This document shows, piece by piece, positions 27,342-35,096 of a DNA stretch of 64,000 nt. Under the pieces are notes generated by a model that ran no database searches, was not told the DNA's origin, and was given only the letters and a program-made list of their open reading frames with translations. Positions within the stretch are counted from its first letter, which is position 1. Each line of letters starts with the position of its first letter. The stretch is from positions 2,262,727 to 2,326,726 of the forward strand of contig NZ_CP025422.1 in the NCBI RefSeq assembly GCF_002848265.1, given 5' to 3'. The translations under genes and the position numbers were made by a program. This stretch comes from Zhihengliuella sp. ISTPL4. GTDB taxonomy: Bacteria > Actinomycetota > Actinomycetes > Actinomycetales > Microbacteriaceae.

Positions 27342-28340
27342 TCAGGCGGAACCGCGGACGACGAGCTCCGTGGGAAGGATGGTGGTGCGCGGCGGGTCTT
27401 CCCCGGCAAGTCGGGAGAGCAACACCTGCGTCATCGCCTCGCCCTGGGCGTACATCGGCTGGCGCATCGTCGTCAGGGGCGGATCGGTGGTCAGCGCCAC
27501 CGACGAGTCGTCGAATCCGACGAGCGCGATGTCCTCGGGCACCCGCACCCCCGCGCCCCGCAGCGCCGTCAGCGCCCCTCGGGCCATGAGGTCGCTGGCG
27601 ACGAAGATCGCGTCCGGTCGCCCTTCCGCGAGCAGACGGCGGGCGGCATCGGCTCCGCTCGCCTCGCTGTAGTCGCCCTCCTCCTCCTCGAAGGGCGTCA
27701 GCCCCGCGGCGGCGAGCGCGGCGCGGAACCCCTGCACGCGGTCGGTCGACGAGGGCATCGTGAGCGGGCCGGAGATCGTGGCGATGCGGGTGCGTCCGAT
27801 GTCGACGAGGCGCTGCGTGGCTTCGCGCGCTCCCGCGACGTTGTCGACATCGACCACGTAGTCCCCCTCGGCGCGGCGCACCGGGCGGCCGCCGTAGACC
27901 ACGGGAACGGCATCGGCGATCCGATCGACGAACGCGTCACTCGTGTGGTGCGACACGATCAGCGCGCCGTCGACGCCGCCGTTGCGCACGAAGCTCGTCA
28001 TCTTGTCACCGGGGTCGTCGCTGGCGATCAGCAGGTTCAGCAGATAGTCGGAACTGCGGAGGGCACCGGTGATGCCGGCCACGATCGCCGCGAAGAACGG
28101 GTCGCCGAAGAAGCGCGTCGTGTCCTCGGGGACGATCAGGGCGATCGCGTGCGTCTGCCGGGAGGCGAGCGAGCGCGCGGCCCGGTTCGGGACGTAGTTG
28201 AGCTCGTCGATCGCGGCGCGCACGGCGGCGAGCGCTTCCGGGCTGACCGCCGTCGACCCGTTCACCACACGCGACACGGTCGACCGCGACACACCGGCGG
28301 TCGCTGCGACCTCCTCGATGGTCGCCCGGGGCGACATCAT
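27342..28340 (-). CDS. cebR: CebR-like LacI-family repressor of cellobiose uptake
   Basis: A 332-aa LacI protein. The N-terminal HTH is ATIEEVAATAGVSRSTVSRVVNGSTAVSPEA, and the hinge helix has YVPNRAARSLASRQT. A periplasmic-binding-like ligand domain covers 60-332. It is the last gene of the bglC-ceb set and the only regulator in it. The cebE promoter carries two TGGGAGCGCTCCCA boxes, the known Streptomyces CebR operator, so I call it CebR; in Streptomyces cellobiose or cellotriose releases the repressor. GAGAG lies six bases before the first of two adjacent ATGs. Confidence 0.87.
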   Translation of the reverse strand: MMSPRATIEEVAATAGVSRSTVSRVVNGSTAVSPEALAAVRAAIDELNYVPNRAARSLASRQTHAIALIVPEDTTRFFGDPFFAAIVAGITGALRSSDYLLNLLIASDDPGDKMTSFVRNGGVDGALIVSHHTSDAFVDRIADAVPVVYGGRPVRRAEGDYVVDVDNVAGAREATQRLVDIGRTRIATISGPLTMPSSTDRVQGFRAALAAAGLTPFEEEEGDYSEASGADAARRLLAEGRPDAIFVASDLMARGALTALRGAGVRVPEDIALVGFDDSSVALTTDPPLTTMRQPMYAQGEAMTQVLLSRLAGEDPPRTTILPTELVVRGSA

Positions 28341-28404
28341 CGCTTGCTCTCTTCCATCGCCCCATTCTCATCCACCGGGAGCCTGGCCGTGAAAATCCCC
28401 GCTT

Positions 28405-28459
28405 CGAATCGCCCGATTGGTCTCATCTCGGTCGCGGATGGAGCCCATCGGGCGATTCG
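28405..28459 (-). terminator. Hairpin between bglC and cebR
   Basis: CGAATCGCCCGAT (28405-28417) pairs perfectly with 28447-28459 across a 29-nt loop. It lies just past the bglC stop and 65 bp upstream of cebR, so it may attenuate readthrough from the operon into its repressor gene. Confidence 0.6.
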
Positions 28460-28465
28460 CACGGG

Positions 28466-29896
28466 TCAGAGGGAGCGCGCGGCGATGATCCGGGCGTACT
28501 CGCGGCCGGAATCCTTGACCGTCCGCTCCTGGGTGTCGTAGTCCACGCGGACGATCCCGAAGCGCTTGTCGTACCCCCAGGCCCACTCGAAGTTGTCGAA
28601 GAGGGACCAGTAGAAGTAGCCGCGGACATCCACCCCGCTGTCCCTGGCATCCAGCACGGCGTCGAGGTGCGCGCGCAGGAAAGCGGTGCGATCCACATCG
28701 GGCACCCGCGTCTCCCCGTCCTCCCCCACGACGGTGTCGTCGTAGGCCGCGCCGTTCTCCGTCACCGAGAGCACCACGCCCGCGGGCTCGGCGTACTCGG
28801 TCCAGAGCCTCTGCAGCAGTCGCGTGAGTCCCTCGGGCTGGACCTCCCAGCCCTGGGCCGTACGGGGCAGACCGCGCTCGACCGCGTGGATGCCCTCGTG
28901 CGAGGGGTACGGGCTGCGCGTCACGTGCGCCGTCTCCGGGCCGCTGGACACCGCCGCGTCGTCGGGCCCCGTGCCGGACACGAGGTCGCCGTGGTAGTAG
29001 TTCACGCCCTGTGTGTCGATGGGCTGGGCGATGGTGTCGAGGTCGCCCTCGTGCACCGCCGCCTCGAACCGCGCCACGGCCTCGGGCTCCACCGCGCGGA
29101 TGTCCTCCACGGTGTCGGCGGGGTAGGCGCCGCGGTAGATGGGGTCGAGGAACCAGCGGTTGAACTGGCCGTCCAGCCGCCGGGCGGCATCCACATCCGC
29201 GGGGTTCTGCGGGTCGGCGGGATCGGCCACCGTGTGGTTCAGCGTGATGCCGAGGTTGAGGGAGGCGTCGCGGCCGCGGAGCTCCCGCACCGTCGCACCG
29301 TGCGCGAGCAGCAGGTGATGCGAGGCCAGCAGCCCCTCGGCCACGCTCGTGTGCCCTGGCGCGTGCTCGCCCCCGGTGTAGGAGAGGAAGGACGAGCACC
29401 ACGGCTCGTTGAGGGTCGTCCACACGTTCACCCGGTCGCCGAGGGCGTCATGCATGGTGCCCGCGTACTCCAGGAAGCGGTTGACGGAGTCACGGTTCGT
29501 CCAGCCCCCGATCTCCTGCAGGGCCTGCGGCATGTCCCAGTGGTACAGCGTGAGCCAGGGCAGGATGTCGGCCGCAAGGAGCTCGTCGACGAGGCGGCTG
29601 TAGAAGTCGACGCCCGCCTGGTTGACCGCGCCGCCGTCGGGGCGCACCCGCGACCACGAGGTGGAGAAGCGGTACGTCTGCAGCCCGAGCTCCTTCATCA
29701 GCGCCACGTCCTGCGGATACCGGTGGTAGTGGTCGCACGCCACATCCCCGTCGTCGCCACCGACCACGGCTCCCGGCACCCGGCAGAAGGCGTCCCAGAT
29801 GGATGCCGTCCGTCCGTCCTCGAAGGCGGCACCCTCGATCTGGTAGGCCGCGGTCGCCGCGCCGAAGAGGAAGTCCGAGGGGAAGGCACGCGTCAT
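28466..29896 (-). CDS. bglC: GH1 beta-glucosidase
   Basis: A 476-aa GH1 enzyme: FPSDFLFGAATAAYQIEGA at the N-terminus, acid/base Glu in TLNEPW (about 163), nucleophile Glu in SVTENGAAY (about 380), and C-terminal GYFYWSLFDNFEWAWGY. There is no signal peptide, so it hydrolyses imported cellobiose or short cello-oligosaccharides in the cytoplasm. I choose the ATG at 29896 (AAAGGA eight bases upstream). The ATG at 29905 overlaps the cebG stop as ATGA and adds three residues; it is almost as likely. It follows cebEFG as in Streptomyces. Confidence 0.93.
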   Translation of the reverse strand: MTRAFPSDFLFGAATAAYQIEGAAFEDGRTASIWDAFCRVPGAVVGGDDGDVACDHYHRYPQDVALMKELGLQTYRFSTSWSRVRPDGGAVNQAGVDFYSRLVDELLAADILPWLTLYHWDMPQALQEIGGWTNRDSVNRFLEYAGTMHDALGDRVNVWTTLNEPWCSSFLSYTGGEHAPGHTSVAEGLLASHHLLLAHGATVRELRGRDASLNLGITLNHTVADPADPQNPADVDAARRLDGQFNRWFLDPIYRGAYPADTVEDIRAVEPEAVARFEAAVHEGDLDTIAQPIDTQGVNYYHGDLVSGTGPDDAAVSSGPETAHVTRSPYPSHEGIHAVERGLPRTAQGWEVQPEGLTRLLQRLWTEYAEPAGVVLSVTENGAAYDDTVVGEDGETRVPDVDRTAFLRAHLDAVLDARDSGVDVRGYFYWSLFDNFEWAWGYDKRFGIVRVDYDTQERTVKDSGREYARIIAARSL

Positions 29897-29901
29897 AGGG
29901 G

Positions 29902-30792
29902 TCATCCTTTCACCGCGCCCGCCATGATGCCACTGACCAGCTGCCGCCCTGCGATCACGAAGAGCACGAGGAGCGGAAGGGTCGCGAGCACCGCGCCGGT
30001 GAGCACGATCGAGTAGTCGATGTAATAGCCGGACTGCAGCTGACTGAGCGCCGTCTGCAACGTCGGGTTCTGAGGGGAGAGCACGATGAGGGGCCAGAGG
30101 TAGTCGGTCCAGGCGGTCATGAACGTGAACAGTCCGAGGATCGCCATGGCCGGCCGCGCCGCGGGCACCCCGACGGTGAGGAACGTGCGGAACTGGTTCG
30201 CGCCGTCGACCCTGGCGGCCTCGATGAGCTCGTCCGGGATCACGTCCACGAGGTATTGCCGCATGAAGAACACCCCGAACGCCGTGACGAGGGTCGGCAC
30301 GATCACCGCACCGATCGTCCCCGTCCAGCCGAGTTCGCGCATCAGCATGAACAGCGGGATGATGCCGAGCTGCGTGGGGATGGCCATGGTCGCGATCACG
30401 AACACCATGAGGCCGTCCCGCCCGCGGAAGCGCAGCTTCGCGAACGCGTAGCCGGCGAGCGTCGAGAACGTGACGACGGAGATGGTGATGATCGTCGAGA
30501 TGAGGAACGAGTTGCCGAGCGCGAGCCAGAACGGGATCGCATCGAACACCTTCGCCGCGTTCGCGAGGAAGTTGCCGCCGGGGAGGAGGGGCAGGGTCTC
30601 GCCGCGGGTCGCGTTGGTCCCGCTCGCCACGACGAACGACCACCACAACGGGTAGGCGCCGCCGATGACGAAGGCCGCGAGGAGTCCGTAGGTGAGGAAG
30701 CCGGGGCGGCTGCCAAGGCCGGCGCTCCCGCTCGCGGCACCGCGCCGGCGGCGGATCCGCTCCGGCACGCTGAGGGCCTGGGTGGCGGTCAT
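29902..30792 (-). CDS. cebG: Cellobiose ABC transporter permease
   Basis: A 296-aa MalG-type permease with six predicted TM helices and the EAA motif EAARVDGANQFRTFLTVGVPAARPAM near 195-220, the site that docks the shared ATPase (MsiK in Streptomyces, not in this window). N-terminal residues 1-30 are Arg-rich cytoplasmic. The ATG overlaps the cebF stop by 4 bp. Confidence 0.9.
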   Translation of the reverse strand: MTATQALSVPERIRRRRGAASGSAGLGSRPGFLTYGLLAAFVIGGAYPLWWSFVVASGTNATRGETLPLLPGGNFLANAAKVFDAIPFWLALGNSFLISTIITISVVTFSTLAGYAFAKLRFRGRDGLMVFVIATMAIPTQLGIIPLFMLMRELGWTGTIGAVIVPTLVTAFGVFFMRQYLVDVIPDELIEAARVDGANQFRTFLTVGVPAARPAMAILGLFTFMTAWTDYLWPLIVLSPQNPTLQTALSQLQSGYYIDYSIVLTGAVLATLPLLVLFVIAGRQLVSGIMAGAVKG

Positions 30793-31829
30793 CGCGCCTC
30801 CTCCTTCCCGGTCGGGCGGATGCGGCGTCGGGCCGCGCGGTTCTTCGGGGCGTCTCCGGTGGCGATCCGCCGGGAGATCAGGAAGTTGATGAGGCCGATC
30901 GCGACGATCAGCAGGAAGAGCAGGATGGCGACGGCCGAGGCCTCCCCGAGGTCCCGGCGGAAGAACGCCAGCTCCCAGAGGAACAGCACCGTCGTCTGGA
31001 ACTGCCGGTCGCTGCCGCCGATGCCGCCCGCGGTCGAGACGTCGAACAGCCGGGGCTCGGCGAAGATCTGCAGGCCGCCGATGGTCGCCGTGATGATGAC
31101 GAAGATCAGCGTCGGGCGGATGGTGGGGATCGTGATGGCGAAGAACCGCCGCACGGCCCCGGCGCCGTCCAACGCGGCGGATTCATAGAGGTCGCGGGGT
31201 ACGGCCTGCATCGCGGCGAGGAGGATGAGGGCGTTGTAGCCGGTCCAGCGGAAGTTCACCATGACGGCGATCGCGATGTGCGAGAGGAACGTGTCGTGCT
31301 TCCACTGCTGATCGGCGATACCGACGAGGTTGAGGAGGTTGTTGGCCAGTCCGTCCGCCTCGTTGAAGATGCTGGAGAAGATGATCGCCACGGCCACCGG
31401 GGTGACCACGAACGGGATGAGGACGCTCATCCGCCAGAACGTCGGCGTCCGCAGTCCGCGGTCGAGCAGGTAGGCGATCACCAGGGCGACGGCGAGCTGC
31501 GGGATGGCGGAGAGCAGGAAGATGCTCAGCGTGTTCCGGATGGAATTCCAGAACATGCCGTCGCCGAGGATGGCCGCGAAGTTCCCGAAGCCGACGAACG
31601 GCCCCTCGCCCTTCAGGAGATCCCACTCGTGCACCGCGACCCACACCGTGTACAGCAGCGGGAAGAGGCCGATGAGACCGAAGAGGAGGAAGAACGGGGA
31701 GATGTAGAAGTACGGCGAGGCGCGGTGGTCGAAACGGGAGAGGCGGGTGCGCCAAAAGCGTCGCGGCGGGGCATCGGTCGCCGCGGGGGCGGCGGCCTGC
31801 TGCTCCGCGGGCGGGGCGGTGAGGGTCAT
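30789..31829 (-). CDS. cebF: Cellobiose ABC transporter permease
   Basis: A 346-aa MalF-type permease. A cytoplasmic N-terminal extension (about 1-40) is followed by TM segments from YFYISPFFLLFGLIGLFPLLYTVWVAVHEW, and the EAA loop reads ESAALDGAGAVRRFFAITIPTIRPTL. It pairs with CebG in the membrane. A REP-like inverted repeat lies between it and cebE, which could tune the higher expression of the binding protein. Confidence 0.9.
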   Translation of the reverse strand: MTLTAPPAEQQAAAPAATDAPPRRFWRTRLSRFDHRASPYFYISPFFLLFGLIGLFPLLYTVWVAVHEWDLLKGEGPFVGFGNFAAILGDGMFWNSIRNTLSIFLLSAIPQLAVALVIAYLLDRGLRTPTFWRMSVLIPFVVTPVAVAIIFSSIFNEADGLANNLLNLVGIADQQWKHDTFLSHIAIAVMVNFRWTGYNALILLAAMQAVPRDLYESAALDGAGAVRRFFAITIPTIRPTLIFVIITATIGGLQIFAEPRLFDVSTAGGIGGSDRQFQTTVLFLWELAFFRRDLGEASAVAILLFLLIVAIGLINFLISRRIATGDAPKNRAARRRIRPTGKEEAR

Positions 31830-31848
31830 GGGCGTGTCCTTAGCCGGG

Positions 31849-31895
31849 CTTCGACAGGCTCAGCCACCCGCTCTGGGTCGCTGAGCCTGTCGAAG
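31849..31895. repeat. REP-like element, full inverted pair, intergenic
   Basis: CTTCGACAGGCTCAGC (31849-31864) pairs perfectly with 31880-31895 around a 15-nt loop, in the cebE-cebF gap. The same CCCTTCGACAGGCTCAGG core occurs inside the genes at 48262, 58735 and 59765. Within the operon this hairpin would lie downstream of cebE. Confidence 0.85.
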
Positions 31896-31903
31896 CGAGA
31901 TGA

Positions 31904-33220
31904 TCAGCCGACGAGGTCGTTCAGGAGGCCGATCGCCTGGTCCCAAGCGCCCTGCGTGTCGGTCTCACCGCGGTCGAGCGCGCTCAGCGCCGGGCCGAAC
32001 ACGTTCTCCTGGATCACCGAGTCGTCGGCACCCTTGAACTGCGCGACGACGCCCTTGGCGCGCTCGGCGAGGATGGCGCCGGTCGGCGCATCGTTGAAGA
32101 ACGCGTTGGGCGTGGCCTCCTCGGCGAGGGACTCCTGCGCCTTGATGGTCGAGGGGAAGTTGCCCGCGGCGGCGGACTGCTTCACCTGCTGCTCGGGCTG
32201 CGTCAGCCAGTCGGCGAGCTCTGCGGCGGCCTCCTTCTGCTCCGAGGACTCCGGGATCGACAGGAACGCACCGCCCCAGTTGGCCGCGCCGCCCGGGAAC
32301 ACGTCCGCGAAGTCCCAGCCGGTCGACGCGTCGCCGCCGCCGGCCTCGACCTGGCCCTGCACGACGCCGAGCATCCAGCCGGGGCAGACGAAGGTGGCGA
32401 AGGTGCCGTCGACGAACGACTTGCCGCCGTTCCAGTCCCACGCGGTCTGCGCCGCGGACTGGCCGCCCTCGGTCGCGGCGCCGAGGAGCTCGAAGCGCTC
32501 CTGGAGCTCGTCGTTGCCCTCGACGTTCAGCTCGCCGTCGGCGGTGTAGTAGCCCTCGTCGAGCTGGTTGACCATGGCGTTCCAGACGAAGCCGGAGTGG
32601 TCGTACCAGGCCTTCCCGGTCTTCGCGGTGTAGTCGGCGCCGACCTGGAAGTAGTTCTCCCAGTCGCCGTTGAGCAGCTCGGCGACGGATTCGCGGTCGC
32701 TGGGCAGGCCGGCGGCCTCGAACGCGGCGCCGTTGTAGCAGATGCCGCTCGGGCCGATGTCGGTGCCGTAGCCGATGACGCGGCCCTCGGCGTCGGTCGC
32801 CTGACCGTACTTCCAGTCGACCCAGTCGTCCTTGCGGTCCTCGATGCCATAGTCGCGCAGGTCGACGAAGGTGTCGGAGACGTCCATGATGGCGCCGAGC
32901 CAGCCCTCCTCGATCGCGACGATGTCGCTGAGGCCGGAGCCGGCGGCGATCTTGGTGAAGGCGTCCGTGCGGGCGTTGCCGCCGGTGTCGATGTTGGTCG
33001 CCTCGATCGTCACGTTCGGGTGCGCCTTCTCATACTCCTCGTAGAGGTCGTCGTAGCCGAAGGTGCCGAAGGTGGTGACGGTCAGTGTGACCTTCTCGTC
33101 GGCGCTGGCGCCAGTGTCGCCGTCGCCGCCGGTGCTGCCGGAGCAGCCGGCCAGGGCGAGGGCGGAGACGGATGCCACGGCGGCTGTCGCCAGGATCCGG
33201 GTGCGGGCACGTGAGTTCAC
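31904..33220 (-). CDS. cebE: Cello-oligosaccharide ABC transporter binding lipoprotein
   Basis: A 438-aa family-1 solute-binding protein with a lipobox LAGC at about Cys25. The mature part has VTVTTFGTFGYDDLYEEYEKAHPNV and aromatic residues suited to sugar stacking (WLGAIMD, DHSGFVWN, WDWNGGKS, NWGGAFLS). GTG start with AAAGGAG six bases upstream. It is the first gene of cebE-cebF-cebG-bglC-cebR, under two CebR boxes. Cellobiose or cellotriose is the expected ligand by analogy with Streptomyces. Confidence 0.9.
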   Translation of the reverse strand: MNSRARTRILATAAVASVSALALAGCSGSTGGDGDTGASADEKVTLTVTTFGTFGYDDLYEEYEKAHPNVTIEATNIDTGGNARTDAFTKIAAGSGLSDIVAIEEGWLGAIMDVSDTFVDLRDYGIEDRKDDWVDWKYGQATDAEGRVIGYGTDIGPSGICYNGAAFEAAGLPSDRESVAELLNGDWENYFQVGADYTAKTGKAWYDHSGFVWNAMVNQLDEGYYTADGELNVEGNDELQERFELLGAATEGGQSAAQTAWDWNGGKSFVDGTFATFVCPGWMLGVVQGQVEAGGGDASTGWDFADVFPGGAANWGGAFLSIPESSEQKEAAAELADWLTQPEQQVKQSAAAGNFPSTIKAQESLAEEATPNAFFNDAPTGAILAERAKGVVAQFKGADDSVIQENVFGPALSALDRGETDTQGAWDQAIGLLNDLVG

Positions 33221-33264
33221 GGTTCACTCCTTTGTGGGTTCGTGCGGGTGGTGGTGCGTGGGGA

Positions 33265-33286
33265 CTTGTGGGAGCGCTCCCACAAG
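33265..33286. promoter_or_regulatory. CebR box 1, downstream of transcription start
   Basis: A 22-bp perfect palindrome centred on TGGGAGCGCTCCCA, the published Streptomyces CebR operator. It lies just after the predicted cebE transcription start (about 33290), where a bound repressor would block elongation. Confidence 0.9.
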
Positions 33287-33296
33287 GTTGTCGTGA

Positions 33297-33325
33297 ACTC
33301 TATGGGAGCGCTCCCACAATGTCAA
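33297..33325 (-). promoter_or_regulatory. cebE promoter with CebR box 2 in its spacer
   Basis: On the minus strand, TTGACA (33325-33320), a 17-bp spacer and TAGAGT (33302-33297) form a near-consensus sigma-70-type promoter. The second TGGGAGCGCTCCCA (33303-33316) fills the spacer. The two boxes are 34 bp apart centre to centre. Confidence 0.85.
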
Positions 33326-33373
33326 GAGCGCCGTTTGAAGGCCCCTCCCGCGGAACCGGCGTACCCTTGTCCG

Positions 33374-33904
33374 GTGCCCGAAGCCACCCTCTCCCCTGCT
33401 CTCACCCGCGCCGAATCCCTGATCCGCAGCATCCCGGACTACCCGGAGCCCGGCATCATCTTCCGCGACATCACGCCGCTCCTCGCCGACGCGGAGGCCC
33501 TCCGCGTGACGACCGAGGCGATCATCGAGCCCTTCGCGGGGCAGTTCGACGTGGTGGCCGGTATCGAGGCGCGGGGCTTCATCCTCGCCGGCGCGGCCGC
33601 CATCGCTGCCGGTGTCGGGCTGATCCCGATCCGCAAGGCGGGCAAGCTCCCGCGCCCGGCGGCGTCGGTCGACTACGCCCTGGAGTACGGCACGGCGACC
33701 ATCGAGATGCACGATGATCTGCCGACCGGCTCCCGCGTCCTCCTCATCGACGACGTGCTCGCGACCGGGGGCACCCTGGCGGCCGGTCGTCAGCTCGTGG
33801 AGCGTCTCGGCAGCCACGTCGCCGGCATCTCGGTGCTCTTCGAGATCGACGGCCTCGGCGGCCGCGAGGCGATCGGCGACCTCCACACCGTCTTCCACTC
33901 CTGA
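33374..33904 (+). CDS. apt: Adenine phosphoribosyltransferase
   Basis: A 176-aa type I phosphoribosyltransferase, converting adenine and PRPP to AMP. It has DYPEPGIIFRDITPLLAD near 22 (adenine-binding region), AGIEARGFILAGAAA near 58, IRKAGKLPRP near 85 (flexible loop) and the PRPP motif VLLIDDVLATGGTLAAG near 120. The GTG start is six bases after TACCCT (33362-33367), probably leaderless. It is divergent from cebE, and purS-purQ follow in the same direction. Confidence 0.94.
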   Translation: MPEATLSPALTRAESLIRSIPDYPEPGIIFRDITPLLADAEALRVTTEAIIEPFAGQFDVVAGIEARGFILAGAAAIAAGVGLIPIRKAGKLPRPAASVDYALEYGTATIEMHDDLPTGSRVLLIDDVLATGGTLAAGRQLVERLGSHVAGISVLFEIDGLGGREAIGDLHTVFHS

Positions 33905-33906
33905 TC

Positions 33907-33986
33907 CCGAGACCCCGGGTTCCCGCCGACACCCCGGCGTGGCGGCGGCTGCAGGGCGGGGTCTTGGCGAGAGTCCGGGGTCTCAG
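33907..33986. repeat. Family B 80-bp palindromic element, copy 1
   Basis: Begins two bases after the apt stop. The arms GAGACCCCGG (33909-33918) and 33975-33984 are perfect complements. Aligned without gaps to 45655-45734 it has the same length, the same first ten bases and the same internal CGGGGTCT at position 51. Confidence 0.75.
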
Positions 33987-34046
33987 CGGAGCATCCGCGG
34001 GCGGTAGACTGAACGCGCCCGTCCGCCCGCGACTCTTGGAGCCGTC

Positions 34047-34295
34047 ATGCCCACCATCGTCGTCGACGTCATGCCCAAGCCCGAATTGCTCGACCCGCAG
34101 GGGAAGGCCGTCTCCGGCGCCTTCGCCCGTCTGGGCGTCGAGGGCTTCACCGACGTCCGCATCGGCAAGCGCTTCGAGCTCACCGTCGAGGGCGAGGTCA
34201 CCGACGAGGTCCTCGCCGAGGCCCGTCGCATCGCCGACGAGGTCCTGTCGAACGCCGTGATCGAGGATGTCGTGGGCGTCGAGGTGGCGGAGTGA
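34047..34295 (+). CDS. purS: FGAM synthase subunit PurS
   Basis: An 82-aa protein of normal PurS length ([22 protein letters not shown]..., ending [11 protein letters not shown]). PurS bridges PurQ and PurL in the three-part FGAM synthase of Gram-positive bacteria. TTGGAG lies before the ATG; TAGACT (34005-34010) is a likely -10. It overlaps purQ by GTGA. Confidence 0.94.
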   Translation: MPTIVVDVMPKPELLDPQGKAVSGAFARLGVEGFTDVRIGKRFELTVEGEVTDEVLAEARRIADEVLSNAVIEDVVGVEVAE

Positions 34296-34999
34296 CCGTC
34301 CGCATCGGCGTCGTCACCTTCCCCGGCTCGCTGGACGACGTCGACGCGCAGCGCGCCGTCCGCATCGCCGGGGCGGAGCCGGTCGCGCTGTGGCACGGCT
34401 CGCACGACCTCGAGGGCGTCGACGCCCTCGTCCTCCCGGGCGGATTCAGCTACGGCGACTATCTGCGCGCCGGCGCCATCGCCGCCCTCTCGCCCATCAT
34501 GGCCGAAGTCAAGGACGCCGCAGCCAAGGGCATGCCCGTCCTCGGGATCTGCAACGGCTTCCAGATGCTCGTCGAGGCACACCTGCTGCCCGGCGGCCTG
34601 ATCCGCAACAACCACCAGCACTTCGTGCGCCGCGACCAGAAGCTCACGGTCGAGAACGCCGACACCGCCTGGACCAACGCCTTCCGCACCGGCCAGGAGA
34701 TCATCATCCCGCTGAAGAACGCGGACGGCGGCTACATCGCCGACGAGCAGACGCTCGACCGCATCGAGGGCGAGGGTCTCGTGGCGTTCCGCTATGCCGG
34801 CGTGAACCCGAACGGCTCCCTGCGCGACATCGCGGGGCTGACGAACGAGGCCGGCAACGTCGTGGGGCTCATGCCGCACCCCGAGCACGCCACGGAGCCC
34901 GGTTTCGGTCCGGACACCGCCGTCGCGATGCGCAGCGGCGTCGACGGCCTCGACTTCTTCACGAGCGCGATCGCCGCCGTCGCCCGCGTCGCCGCCTGA
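34292..34999 (+). CDS. purQ: FGAM synthase glutamine amidotransferase subunit
   Basis: A 235-aa class I glutaminase. The nucleophile Cys is in [20 protein letters not shown] (about 87) and the His/Glu pair in [12 protein letters not shown] (about 193-198), so the triad is intact. It makes ammonia for PurL, which is not in the window. Next comes a family C element and a convergent gene, so the purSQ unit ends here and purL must lie elsewhere. Confidence 0.95.
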   Translation: MTVRIGVVTFPGSLDDVDAQRAVRIAGAEPVALWHGSHDLEGVDALVLPGGFSYGDYLRAGAIAALSPIMAEVKDAAAKGMPVLGICNGFQMLVEAHLLPGGLIRNNHQHFVRRDQKLTVENADTAWTNAFRTGQEIIIPLKNADGGYIADEQTLDRIEGEGLVAFRYAGVNPNGSLRDIAGLTNEAGNVVGLMPHPEHATEPGFGPDTAVAMRSGVDGLDFFTSAIAAVARVAA

Positions 35000-35006
35000 C
35001 CCCTCC

Positions 35007-35088
35007 GTCGACCCACCCCTCTGCGTGCGCCCCAGCCCGTTGCGGACGCGCTGAAGGGGCCGGGGCGACCGCAAGAGGCCGGGTCGAC
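35007..35088. repeat. Family C 82-bp nested palindrome, copy 1
   Basis: GTCGACCC at the left and GGGTCGAC at the right end frame an imperfect nested hairpin with the central CCCGTTGCGGACG. Its length equals those of 37477-37558 and 42636-42717. It lies between convergent purQ and the gene at 35097. The left half resembles copy 2, the right half copy 3. Confidence 0.75.
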
Positions 35089-35096
35089 AGACGAGG

